Part shown: positions 21,185-30,561 of the stretch, piece after piece
Layout of the letters: every line of letters begins with the position of its first letter
How positions within the stretch are numbered: position 1 is the stretch's first letter
Virus record (IMG/VR): IMGVR_UViG_3300025009_000108
Coordinates: 1 to 61,177 of that record
Origin: a virus
DNA length: 61,177 nucleotides
Direction: 5' to 3' (one strand)
The notes under the pieces: model-generated
The model's input: the letters and a program-made list of their open reading frames with translations, nothing else
What the model was told of the DNA's origin: nothing
The model's database searches: none
Translations under genes and position numbers: made by a program

Positions 21185-22525
21185 TTATCGGTAATTACCA
21201 GTCCCATAAAATATAGTCCCGGTGCCTCCAAAAGAGCGCGCTGGAACTGGAGTTGGTGTTGGCTCTCCGTCCACATACTCGATCGCCCCACGATCCCATT
21301 CTCCATCAGCACCCCTTTGCGTTCCTGCCCAATCCTGAGTGTAGGGGCTTGACAGCGTATAACCTGCATCCATGGCTGCAACTGCTGCTGGGGTAAGCGA
21401 GAAGTCCCCGGCTGCAATATTGACGAATGGGTTTCCAGTTCCAGTGTAGGCGCTGGTGCCAGAGGTAACATTCGAGCATGACCACCACCCGTTGTGTGTA
21501 TTTGTAGGGGTAGAATTTTGAAACCCCGCGTTAGAGTTGTAGCATACATTATTCCTAAACTCTCCAGTGACGCCAGTATCGCTTCCGAGGATTCGGTTGT
21601 TGCAACTAATAAATGCATTGTTGTATATGTACGCCTGGAGAGAATAATGCACACCAGCGATAATTCCATCTCCTACCGTTATATCGTAAAACACATTGCC
21701 ATAGATATAGTATGGACCTGATGGAGCATTAAGAGCAACTATACCGCCAGTTCCAGAATCGCGACCCTCAATCCAATTATACCGAATCGTCCACCAGCGG
21801 CAATTCCCATAGTTGTTGTTAAACTCTTCTCCATGCTGGGCGGCAGAACTATATCCATTTAAAATAACATTGTATTCACTTAACCAATAGTCGTTTTTGT
21901 TGTCCGCCGCTTCATACCCAGCTGTACCCCATTGGAAGTTTGACCATCCATTTGCGAGACAATGACTGATAGTCAGATAATGAACTCCTTCGCTGGAGTT
22001 ATCAGTAGAGAAAAAGAACTTTTCTACGTCTCCACCCGGAGCTGTGCCGGTGAAGTGTGAGAAAGTAATGTCAGTTATTACCGCATTAATATTGTAGGCG
22101 GAAAGCGCTCCATTGGAAGACGCCGTAACAAAACCATAATCGGATGCGGTCTTACTCATTGAACCTTTTGCGCCGTCGATCACCCAATAGGAAGACTGCA
22201 CCACAAGACCACCGGTAAAAGACGCCTGGCCATCCCCAAGGCCAGAACTCCAATTAGACAACCCACCGTAATCAGAATCAGTCGCCTTTTTTACTGTTAT
22301 TAATGTTGTTCCTGAAACCGCAGTGCTAAAGGTTTTTCCGGCGTATGTGCCATCTACTAAATAATATGAGTTTCCGCGTGTCAGCGTGCTCGACCACGCC
22401 AGAAGATTATTATAATCTGACCCACTACCGTTACCAGTGGCCGAAGGTCCGACTGCATAGTTCGCAGCAAAACAGTTGCCTAAAAGCATCAGCATGACAA
22501 CTGTTGCGCGAATTATCGTTTTCAA
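21185..22525 (-). CDS. Exported parallel beta-helix protein (tailspike/pectate-lyase-like)
   Basis: The start is a TTG at 22525 with GGGGAGC upstream, needed for the signal peptide (MKTIIRATVVMLMLLGNCFA). The 446-residue body is rich in N, G, S and T with parallel beta-helix repeats (Y..DGTY.GKTF, VIDGAKGS, IYGNVFYDI, YIYNNAFISC) and a C-terminal RGADGEWDRGAIEY segment common in bacterial secreted right-handed beta-helix proteins, then PTPTPVPA. It may bind or cleave polysaccharide. The secretion signal is unusual for a phage tailspike. Confidence 0.8.
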   Translation of the reverse strand: MKTIIRATVVMLMLLGNCFAANYAVGPSATGNGSGSDYNNLLAWSSTLTRGNSYYLVDGTYAGKTFSTAVSGTTLITVKKATDSDYGGLSNWSSGLGDGQASFTGGLVVQSSYWVIDGAKGSMSKTASDYGFVTASSNGALSAYNINAVITDITFSHFTGTAPGGDVEKFFFSTDNSSEGVHYLTISHCLANGWSNFQWGTAGYEAADNKNDYWLSEYNVILNGYSSAAQHGEEFNNNYGNCRWWTIRYNWIEGRDSGTGGIVALNAPSGPYYIYGNVFYDITVGDGIIAGVHYSLQAYIYNNAFISCNNRILGSDTGVTGEFRNNVCYNSNAGFQNSTPTNTHNGWWSCSNVTSGTSAYTGTGNPFVNIAAGDFSLTPAAVAAMDAGYTLSSPYTQDWAGTQRGADGEWDRGAIEYVDGEPTPTPVPARSFGGTGTIFYGTGNYR

Positions 22526-22536
22526 GTTATGCTCCC

Positions 22537-23328
22537 CTATTGTGCCTTAAAGGCCATGAACCCTGATATATATTGGTCACTTGAGTCTACTGTTGCAAAG
22601 TTCCCAGCAGGATAAGATCCGGTTGAGCTTACAATCTTGTCAAACGCACCCCAATGGACACCACTTGCTGCGCTCCTTCGATTAAAGCTACCGGCAGCGG
22701 TGTAGGTATGATCGTTATTCCAAGATAGTTCAAAAGCAACCAGCAAATCGTTGGCGTTCGTGGTAGTAATATTTTGTGCCGTTCGATTCGTTGACGAAGC
22801 CGCAATATCGTTGCAGCTCGCGCTATTGCAAGAAAATCCATCGAGCGCAGAACTGGTTGCAACTCCGCTATAGTTCATGCACTGGATGCCGTTATAAGTA
22901 CTTGCGTATCCCGGATTTGCAGCAGCGCATGTTGTCGAGCCGGCCGTAGCGCCTTCTTTATACCAATAGCTGACTATGTAATGAGCCGCTGTAACCGTAG
23001 TCACTCCAGCCTTTGTAAGCGAGTTTGCGCCACAATCTACGGTAGACCAATCTTGATTGTCGAACTCATACCGTCCTGCTTGGCATACCAAAAGATCATT
23101 TGTGGCAACATCTAAATTGGTAGATGTGGTAATGGTATTGACAGAGGTATCTACCACGTTTAAAGCGATGTTCTTGTAAGCTGGTGTTGGAGACGGAGTC
23201 GGCGTAGGCGTGCCGCCAGACACCCTAAGCATAGCAGGCTGCGAGGAAGACCACCACGCATTTGCCGTAAACGGTATAATAACCGCGCAAACCAGCAAGA
23301 AGCAAATAAGGTCTACGTATCTCTTCAT
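22537..23328 (-). CDS. Exported beta-rich adhesin-like protein (263 aa)
   Basis: A signal peptide (hydrophobic about 7-24, ending TANA) is followed by a PTPTPSPTP linker and one beta-sandwich-like domain with many W, Y, S and T residues and paired cysteines. The start overlaps the previous stop by 1 nt (TAATG). The domain resembles 'secreted surface' modules; carbohydrate binding is plausible but unproven. Confidence 0.72.
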   Translation of the reverse strand: MKRYVDLICFLLVCAVIIPFTANAWWSSSQPAMLRVSGGTPTPTPSPTPAYKNIALNVVDTSVNTITTSTNLDVATNDLLVCQAGRYEFDNQDWSTVDCGANSLTKAGVTTVTAAHYIVSYWYKEGATAGSTTCAAANPGYASTYNGIQCMNYSGVATSSALDGFSCNSASCNDIAASSTNRTAQNITTTNANDLLVAFELSWNNDHTYTAAGSFNRRSAASGVHWGAFDKIVSSTGSYPAGNFATVDSSDQYISGFMAFKAQ

Positions 23329-26300
23329 TAGTCTGCCGCCCCTCCATCAGCGCAAGCCGCAGTTTCGGAAAATACCCGCCACTCGTTTTCAGCGGTACAC
23401 ATCAAGGTAACTTTTGTTCCAGCCGTAGCGGCCATATCCAATTCATCATTTGCGCCGATACCGGTTCCGTCGAATAGATAGAATTGATCGCCAGAAGCAG
23501 GAACAACTTCAATTTTTTCTGCGTCACGCGCCCACAACGTAACGAAGTTGCCAATCGTTGCTGCGGTGCAATCCCACATGGTGACTTCATCGGCAGTCGT
23601 CATCTGAATAATACCGCCGCCATTATCAGCCTGGGTTGCTGTTCTGGCCGCAACGTAAGAATTAAACTTGGCCCCTGCTTGGAGTGCGATGTTAGCAAAA
23701 TCAATCGCCGTAACGCCGGTGCCGGTGCCCACCACTACCTTGTTGGCCGTTCCATCTGTGTCTATTGTGAGATTTTCGTTGTTCGCCCCATTGACAGAAG
23801 TAATTGTCAATACTCCGTCTGTTGCGCTCAAACGAACGTCCGCGTCATTGGGATCGGCAGCAGATTCATCAAAAGTAAGCGTTTGACTATCCGCAAAGGT
23901 AGCCCCACCGTTCAGGGCAACGGCTGGGGTGAATGCGAATGTTGCACTGGTGCCGCTGGCAAATGTCCAAAGGTTGGTTCCAGCGGTGGCGGTCATGTCT
24001 TCGCTATTCGCGAACCATGAAAAAGCGTTTGAGATATAACCCGCTTCCCCGTCAGCATTGGCAGCCGAGTTTCCCACAAAAGCCGGGGCTGTCTGGTTGC
24101 CGGTGTAGGTGTTCGCGGCGGTCGTTGACAGTGTGGCGGTTGCTGCTGGGAATGTAATTGTGGCGTCTGCTGCCTGCGAAGCGTTCGGAACAAGGGTGGT
24201 GCTATAGTCGGTGGCACCAAGTTCGTTATAAAGCACCAGAGAGCCGTCTTGTGCGTCTGCTCCGAGGGTCATGGCGTTTGTGGTCTTGTTGAACACAAAT
24301 CCAGTGTCACCGCCCAGGGCCGACCCGCCATCATTGAACTGAACCTGAGTATCAGATCCAGCAGCGGCAGCAGTAGGAGACGCCCATGTGAGCGTTCCGC
24401 TTCCATTGGTCTGAAGGTATTGGCTGGCATCACCATCGTTGGCCGGAAGGGTCAGAGTGTAGCTTGCAGCCATGGCCTGGGTTGTAATCGTTGCCGTGTT
24501 ACTACCATCATCGCTGTCTTCTGCGATGGTGAGTTGCCCCGCACCTGTCGCCCCGCGATTGATCGTGAGCGCAGCAGAAAGTGTTTTAGCTCCGCTGATG
24601 GTCTGTGCGTCCTGGACATTTACAACCGCTTTTTCGGAGCCATTGACAGAGTACTTCAGTTGATCAGATGAGTCTGTTTCAAACCATATGGCATACTCAG
24701 AAGCGCCAGGAGATCTTCCACCTGCATTGTTCGCCAAAGATATATAGGAGTCTCCTGAACCTGTAACTTGAAAAGACGTGGCATAAATAGTTGACCCTGA
24801 CTCTATTGGGCCTTCAGTGTACAAAGAGTTGGTCGTTGTTGCGTATGTCGGGGCAACGGTTGTATCGTCATCGATCCATATCGCGTGCGAATTTGCCCCG
24901 CGTAGTACGGATTGCACAGCGAGGGTATCTGTGTCGGCATTTCCAAAAGTAAGCGACCCGGTAAAGGTCTGATCGCTACCAAGGTTGGCCAAGGTTTGCG
25001 CAACGTCAACCAACGTAATAGCCCTGGCAGTGGACAAGCCCGTAATCGTAGCGTAACCGGTGCCATCAGAATCGTAGACGCGGTTGACGTGCCCAGAGGC
25101 GTCGACATCGGCAGCGGCTACCCGCTGGTGCGTTGTTCCGTCAGAGATGTCATCAATACTTCGGCTGGTGATCTGTGTAATGTTGGTCAATGTAATATCG
25201 TCAGCGACGTAAGCGTTCGCAACCGCCGTGCCCTGCCACGTCCCGGCCGAGATTGTTCCAGCGTTGGCTATGCCCCCACTGAAGGTTGTAGCCGGCGTGA
25301 TCGTCACTCCAGAGGCCCCCGAAGCACCGATTGCAACCACTTCGGCAGAAGTCACCCCGATTACCGATATGTCAGTTCCGGCAATATCCGCTTCTGACAT
25401 GATATACCCAGCGTTTGGAAGCCTGATCGACCCGGCATCGGAGGGATCGGCCCCCAAGGCTATGTGCGATGAAGCAGCAAGCGATGCCGCCCCGGTGATG
25501 TTATTCGACGCGTCAACCGATATGCCCGTTACCTGTGTCAGGTTGCCGGTACCGTTGGTCTTGATAAGTCTCAAATCAGTACCAAAACCGGCGGGGCCAA
25601 GAACGATGGAGCCCGTTTCGGCTGGGATCGTAACCGTAACATCTGATCCAGCGTTTGCGCCAGCCAAGGCGATTTCAAAATCGTTTACCGTGGCGCCTTC
25701 AAAGTAAAGCGTGTTGGCTACGTTGCCGTCAGAAGCCCCATTTGTAAAAGCAACACCGCTTGAAGCATCGCCTACCGCTGTAATGTCACCAGAACCAGCC
25801 GGATCGCCCCACTGAGGATTGGCGCCTGCGCCTTGGGTTTGAAGGAACTGCCCGTTTACACCAGGACCAAGATTTGCGATATTGGTTCCATCAAAATACA
25901 GGATGTCTCCCTGGGCCAAAGTCTCATCGGCGATGTCAGTCAAATACGCATCAAGGGGCTGATAGGTTGTCGCCGGGAGGGTGCTTAACACGCCGGCATC
26001 AGAAGACACCACCAATGCATTCGCAGCTCCAGGATAAGCCGTTGGGAATGTCCATGTCAGGTTGGCGATGGAGTTTCCGGGGGAGAGCTGTGTGTAATGG
26101 CTGTCACCGTCATAAAATCTAATGTAGGTCCCGCCGTCGCTCGAACCATCTCCGCATGCTCCGTCTACACAATCACCAACTGAAAGAACGTCACCAGAAG
26201 ACGAAGCCGCCAGAGCTGCTATAGCCTGGGCAACCCGCAAAGGAGACATTGATCGAAGAGCTGCTTCGGTTCCTGCTTCCATTTCGGCTTGGCTCGCTGC

Positions 26301-26897
26301 GGATAGGGCAGGTTCGAATGTGGCCGGGTTGGTCCAGCCACCAGTGCCATCAGCATCAACATTGAACAGGTAGTTGGCCCCGCCCGGGTACGCCGTTGGT
26401 ACTCTAATCCCCCACGATTCGGTGAAATTCGCCCCGTAAAGATCGAAGCTGAAGTTATTGGCTGGGGTATTAGAGTAGATTTTAAGGGTACCGAGAGTGG
26501 TTCCAGCAACGCCAAGCTCAAGACCGCCAGCCCCGCTGATCGTGAGACCAGCAATAGACAGGGTAGAATCCGCTATGGACCCGTCTCCGTCAGCGTCGAT
26601 GGTTGCCATCAAATAATCAATCAACGCATTTTGAGAGGCCCCATGAGATGTATCCCCGTTCATGTTCGCTGCTGTTACTGCTTCATCAACGACTTCGGCG
26701 GTAGCCCCAGAAAACTGCGTAGCGAGGATCGATGGCGACCAAACCCTTGTCCTTGTCTCGGTCCCTGCGGTCAGTTCTGCCGCAGATCCGGCAGGCGGAG
26801 GCGGTATGGCAGGAACGCCACCGGTCCTTTCGAGACGAGAGGTAACACCACAACCAAACATCAAAAAGGCAATGCCGATCAAAAACAGCTTTTTCAT
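23328..26897 (-). CDS. Lipoprotein-type tail-fibre protein (1189 aa)
   Basis: ATAGGAGAC precedes the ATG. A lipoprotein signal peptide (MKKLFLIGIAFLMFGC, lipobox MFGC) leads into SRLERTGG and then a very long repetitive beta shaft of phage fibre type: ELTAGTETRTRVWSPSILA and EMEAGTEAALRSMSPLRVA are the familiar tail-fibre 'AGT...SP..L' motifs, followed by repeated TLTFGNADTD-, GASDGNVANTLYF- and ITFPAATATLS-like strands. The C-terminus has paired cysteines. It is probably a receptor-binding fibre, strangely carrying a lipidation signal. Confidence 0.8.
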   Translation of the reverse strand: MKKLFLIGIAFLMFGCGVTSRLERTGGVPAIPPPPAGSAAELTAGTETRTRVWSPSILATQFSGATAEVVDEAVTAANMNGDTSHGASQNALIDYLMATIDADGDGSIADSTLSIAGLTISGAGGLELGVAGTTLGTLKIYSNTPANNFSFDLYGANFTESWGIRVPTAYPGGANYLFNVDADGTGGWTNPATFEPALSAASQAEMEAGTEAALRSMSPLRVAQAIAALAASSSGDVLSVGDCVDGACGDGSSDGGTYIRFYDGDSHYTQLSPGNSIANLTWTFPTAYPGAANALVVSSDAGVLSTLPATTYQPLDAYLTDIADETLAQGDILYFDGTNIANLGPGVNGQFLQTQGAGANPQWGDPAGSGDITAVGDASSGVAFTNGASDGNVANTLYFEGATVNDFEIALAGANAGSDVTVTIPAETGSIVLGPAGFGTDLRLIKTNGTGNLTQVTGISVDASNNITGAASLAASSHIALGADPSDAGSIRLPNAGYIMSEADIAGTDISVIGVTSAEVVAIGASGASGVTITPATTFSGGIANAGTISAGTWQGTAVANAYVADDITLTNITQITSRSIDDISDGTTHQRVAAADVDASGHVNRVYDSDGTGYATITGLSTARAITLVDVAQTLANLGSDQTFTGSLTFGNADTDTLAVQSVLRGANSHAIWIDDDTTVAPTYATTTNSLYTEGPIESGSTIYATSFQVTGSGDSYISLANNAGGRSPGASEYAIWFETDSSDQLKYSVNGSEKAVVNVQDAQTISGAKTLSAALTINRGATGAGQLTIAEDSDDGSNTATITTQAMAASYTLTLPANDGDASQYLQTNGSGTLTWASPTAAAAGSDTQVQFNDGGSALGGDTGFVFNKTTNAMTLGADAQDGSLVLYNELGATDYSTTLVPNASQAADATITFPAATATLSTTAANTYTGNQTAPAFVGNSAANADGEAGYISNAFSWFANSEDMTATAGTNLWTFASGTSATFAFTPAVALNGGATFADSQTLTFDESAADPNDADVRLSATDGVLTITSVNGANNENLTIDTDGTANKVVVGTGTGVTAIDFANIALQAGAKFNSYVAARTATQADNGGGIIQMTTADEVTMWDCTAATIGNFVTLWARDAEKIEVVPASGDQFYLFDGTGIGANDELDMAATAGTKVTLMCTAENEWRVFSETAACADGGAAD

Positions 26898-26905
26898 TTT
26901 GTCTC

Positions 26906-29494
26906 CTATTGGCCAGTAATGGAGCCTGCGCCATCACCATTGATTGTGGCGGAACCTCCACCGCTAATAATCCCCAAGCCTGTTACTACTGGTAGTATAT
27001 CAAATTTATAAACATCCGTCACCATGGCATTTCCGTCCGTATCTGAAGCATCAATTGACACATTGACCTCTTGCCCATCGCTGTAATCGGAAGGGTTTAA
27101 GGTTACGGTATAGCTTGCGGTTGTTCCGCTGGTGGCAAGGTCTGCCGTTCCTCCTGAGCATGTCTCGCTGGTCGGGCAATGTTTATTGCCTTCCTCGTAA
27201 AGCACGATTGATGATCTATTGACTCCACCGCTATCCGACACAACAAAGCTTATATTGGTGCTTTTTGAAACACCCGTTGCGTTCTTAGCAGGGGACCATC
27301 CGGAAACAACCGGTGGAGATACATCTCCATCCGCCGTGCCTACAAAAAAGTCGTCTATCCATATTACTTGATCAGCGGAAAGATCATTCTGTCCGCTCAG
27401 ATACGGACCAAGCACCACTTGGTTAAAAAACTGGGAAGTGTACCAGCCCTTTTTGATAACGACATTGGTTGCAGTGAAAACCGGTGAATCAAAATCGTCT
27501 ATCCACATCTGCAATATACCATCTTGATTGATGGTAGATCCGGTAAGCGTGTTCATTTTTACACGGTACATGACCTCATGCCACTGGCCGTCAGCAAAGG
27601 ATGATATAGATTGCTCCCACCATCTTACGTTTAGGTTTCCTATACTGCTGCTGCCAGAAAAATAGCACGAAACTCCCGTGCCGGCATTGGTGAAGTTCCC
27701 ATGACCTCCGTGAGCAGCTCCCTGGCTAAAGTTGGCTGTAAGGTCAGTGCCTATTTGGTCGTCGTTTTGCCCATCACCGTCCAGGTCCAGGTTTTTTGCG
27801 TCCTGAAAACTCATGGTTAGAATATTGTTATATTCATGTTCCATGTAGGCGGTAAGGTGCGTGTTGGCCAGTCCAGCCCATGCGCTATCTGCGTCAGTTT
27901 CCAGATAAACCCAATGATCCGCATATGTACCAAGACCATTGCCAACATAGTTCGTTGAGGATTTAAATTTGTACTTTACATAGATCTCAGGCGTCTGACT
28001 GAACTGCGCTCTGAGACTTCCAAGAGCACTCGCCGTTCCACTACCGTTGGTCGGCCTGTAAGCCCCTGGGGTGAAGCGGTACTCAAAGACATACCCGTTA
28101 TCGGCAACAAAGTTTGCAGCGTTCCAGGAGCCTGCGGCGTGCCCCACCACGCACTTGTAGAGCTGCCCAGAGTAAATGACATCATCCCCGATATTATAGG
28201 CGGTACTCGATGAAAATGTTGAAGCCGAACGTGTAGCCCGGTCCGTATCGATCACAAATCTCTGATTGATATCGTCATAGCATCCGGCTGCGGTCAATCC
28301 GGCTGATCCCGTTTCGGCGTGAAGGTAAAGAAGCGTGACCGGAGGAGGAGGGGCCTGGTCATTATCGGTCAATACGATGGTAGCGGTATTCGGCGTTCCA
28401 AGGTCATATGTAGCCCCGTCCGTGATGGTCAATATGGCCGCCTCATCGCCTTCGGAAAGCGAATCATCGACCGGCGTTATTGTAACCGTCGCCGTGTATT
28501 GCCCAGAAGCGATAGAGGCCGAACCGCTCACGGCTGAGTAGTCCGTCCCGCTGGTAGCCGTCCCGCTCATCGAGTAAGCAACCGTCAAAGGGCCGGCCGT
28601 GTCGCTCGTGATTGTAAATGTTCCGGTAGTCGTCCCTTCTTCCGTTGCTGAAGAATCTGTAGCGGTCACGGTAATCAATGGATCTGTGCTTGCCGACAGA
28701 GGGCCTATCCTTCCAGTTGTGCTTATCGCTATGTCGTCATAGTAAACCGTGAAGGTTTGTCCGTTATCCGCTCCGGTGAAATCTGTTTTGACGTTGGAGG
28801 GGAAAATCAAATACCTTAGATTGCCATAAGTTACTAATCCATTCTCATCTATAACCGGTGTCGGATTGTCTACACCGTCTACGTACTCCCACATTCTGAA
28901 AACACCAGAAGAGGAGATATAAACCTCCATAGCGTGCCAAGATCCACCGCCACGGCCTGCATTATCATAGAAGTCATCCCAATTATTCGTGCTTTGCCTG
29001 CCAGACGTACCATCCCTGTCATACAGCCTAAAGTCTGTAGTGTTCTGATCGAAATACCATGAATCCGTGGCAAAATAGATATAAAGAAGCTTATGGCTGC
29101 TGAACCCGAGTGAATGCGACAGGGGCATTCCGCTTGGATGGTAAAAGTACCATCTAAGATATATTTGAGGGGTTGAATCAGGTACGTCTATGAAAAACCC
29201 GGAACCTGTCGGACCTGTGCTTCCAGTTGTGTTCCCATCACCAACCTGCCAGTAAAGCCCGTTACCACCGTCTCCACCTGAATAATTCGATCCGGCAGAG
29301 ATCCCGCTATTAAGACTTGAGCATGTTCCGATCTCCCATCCGTCACAAATATCATCTCCAGAGTTCGCGGAACAATAAGCATTTGTGACATCCAGGGTCG
29401 AGCAATCGAACGTTGTTGACCATGGCAACGAGGTTATATCGGCGCTCGCCGGGACAACCATCAAAAGAAAGAATAAGCACGCAAGACGCTTCAT
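26906..29494 (-). CDS. Exported multidomain adhesin (Calx-beta, lectin-like domains)
   Basis: After a signal peptide (MKRLACLFFLLMVVPASA) the 862 residues show a jelly-roll/LamG-like domain (about 25-270), a Calx-beta domain (about 275-385, EEGTTTGTFTI...GTATSGTDYS...SLSEGDEAAILTI), a short chitin-binding-like YNIGDDVIYSGQLYKC module (about 435-460), a second jelly-roll domain (about 480-720), and a bacterial Ig-like/Calx-type end (about 725-845). Such domain mixes are typical of secreted polysaccharide-binding proteins. Confidence 0.8.
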   Translation of the reverse strand: MKRLACLFFLLMVVPASADITSLPWSTTFDCSTLDVTNAYCSANSGDDICDGWEIGTCSSLNSGISAGSNYSGGDGGNGLYWQVGDGNTTGSTGPTGSGFFIDVPDSTPQIYLRWYFYHPSGMPLSHSLGFSSHKLLYIYFATDSWYFDQNTTDFRLYDRDGTSGRQSTNNWDDFYDNAGRGGGSWHAMEVYISSSGVFRMWEYVDGVDNPTPVIDENGLVTYGNLRYLIFPSNVKTDFTGADNGQTFTVYYDDIAISTTGRIGPLSASTDPLITVTATDSSATEEGTTTGTFTITSDTAGPLTVAYSMSGTATSGTDYSAVSGSASIASGQYTATVTITPVDDSLSEGDEAAILTITDGATYDLGTPNTATIVLTDNDQAPPPPVTLLYLHAETGSAGLTAAGCYDDINQRFVIDTDRATRSASTFSSSTAYNIGDDVIYSGQLYKCVVGHAAGSWNAANFVADNGYVFEYRFTPGAYRPTNGSGTASALGSLRAQFSQTPEIYVKYKFKSSTNYVGNGLGTYADHWVYLETDADSAWAGLANTHLTAYMEHEYNNILTMSFQDAKNLDLDGDGQNDDQIGTDLTANFSQGAAHGGHGNFTNAGTGVSCYFSGSSSIGNLNVRWWEQSISSFADGQWHEVMYRVKMNTLTGSTINQDGILQMWIDDFDSPVFTATNVVIKKGWYTSQFFNQVVLGPYLSGQNDLSADQVIWIDDFFVGTADGDVSPPVVSGWSPAKNATGVSKSTNISFVVSDSGGVNRSSIVLYEEGNKHCPTSETCSGGTADLATSGTTASYTVTLNPSDYSDGQEVNVSIDASDTDGNAMVTDVYKFDILPVVTGLGIISGGGSATINGDGAGSITGQ

Positions 29495-29502
29495 TTTATC
29501 TC

Positions 29503-30561
29503 CTATGGAGCAGGGCTAACTTCGACAACTACTATGTTGGAATTACTGGATTCAGTCCAGCTAAAGCCTGTACTATAAGCCCCAACTGTAGTCGTCAAAA
29601 GTGTGGAAGTCAAAAGGTTACTTACCAGATAAGTTGTGGAAGTCTCTTTGTTGTAATTATCCTGTGATCCATTCGTAACCGCATCATTGGTAATGGCGTC
29701 CGTGTTTACGGTCGCGGCGGTTATCAACTGGCTATCGGCAACAGTGCTCGTTACCGATCTCGTAATAGAAGTTCCTCCAATTACATAGTTGTTGCTTGTG
29801 ACCCCTATGGTGGAAGACGCACCAGACCATACATGCCACGTCATACTTGCGGAAGTTGAAGATGTAGGAGTAACCCGGATTACTCCGCTTGCGGCGGAAG
29901 GAACGATGGTGTAAACATAGGTGAAAATATTTGAGGCGAACGCAGCGGAAGCCGACAATGTGAATGTTTCAGTTCCAGCGTAAGTACAGGTCGGGGCCGC
30001 GTTAACCCCGTTCGTAACCGAAAGCGTTATCAGCCTGTCGTTCCCAGATGGCGTAACGGTTCCGGATTCAAGATAGGCTGTTTGGGCCGTGGTGTGGGCT
30101 GAATCCGTAGCTACCAGAGCAAGTCCGCCAGTCGCGCTTTGAGTCGAATCATTCGTTACCTCAAAAGACGGAATCGAGGCAAGATCATATTCGGAATCGT
30201 TTTCTAATCCATCTCCCGGCTGAATATAGCTGACGGTTCCAGCTTCGGTATCATATATGGTCCTTCCGGTGATAGAATATACCAGTGTGGTAGTTCCATC
30301 GCCTGAAGAATACGAAAGACTCTCTCCGGTGTCTCCGTCCATATCGATAGACCACCCGGCGTTACCCCCCGCTCCGATTGAAACCGCTTCATCAAAAACA
30401 AATGATATCGATGTTCCAGCCGAAGGTATTGTGGCACTCAAAAGATTAGGAGGGGTCGTATCTCCTCCGGCCGCCGCGATCACCAATCCATCAGCCATTG
30501 ATCCGGAAGAAACCGAAAGCAATAGGCATACTAGCAACGATATGATTCTTAAGCTTTTCAT
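29503..30561 (-). CDS. Exported beta-sandwich fibre protein (352 aa)
   Basis: The start at 30561 overlaps the previous stop by 1 nt (TGATG). The signal peptide MKSLRIISLLVCLLLSVSSG ends near SMA. The mature protein has an Ig-like N-domain (TTPPNLLSATIPSAGTSISFVFDE, the SwmB/cadherin-like 'Big' pattern with a DGLENDSEYDLA loop) and a C-terminal S/T-rich beta domain. Adhesion role inferred from the cluster. Confidence 0.75.
   Translation of the reverse strand: MKSLRIISLLVCLLLSVSSGSMADGLVIAAAGGDTTPPNLLSATIPSAGTSISFVFDEAVSIGAGGNAGWSIDMDGDTGESLSYSSGDGTTTLVYSITGRTIYDTEAGTVSYIQPGDGLENDSEYDLASIPSFEVTNDSTQSATGGLALVATDSAHTTAQTAYLESGTVTPSGNDRLITLSVTNGVNAAPTCTYAGTETFTLSASAAFASNIFTYVYTIVPSAASGVIRVTPTSSTSASMTWHVWSGASSTIGVTSNNYVIGGTSITRSVTSTVADSQLITAATVNTDAITNDAVTNGSQDNYNKETSTTYLVSNLLTSTLLTTTVGAYSTGFSWTESSNSNIVVVEVSPAP

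Noticed and set aside
23484-26122. Several plus-strand frames opposite the 1189-residue fibre
   Set aside because: Shadows of a repetitive GC-rich coding strand without start signals.
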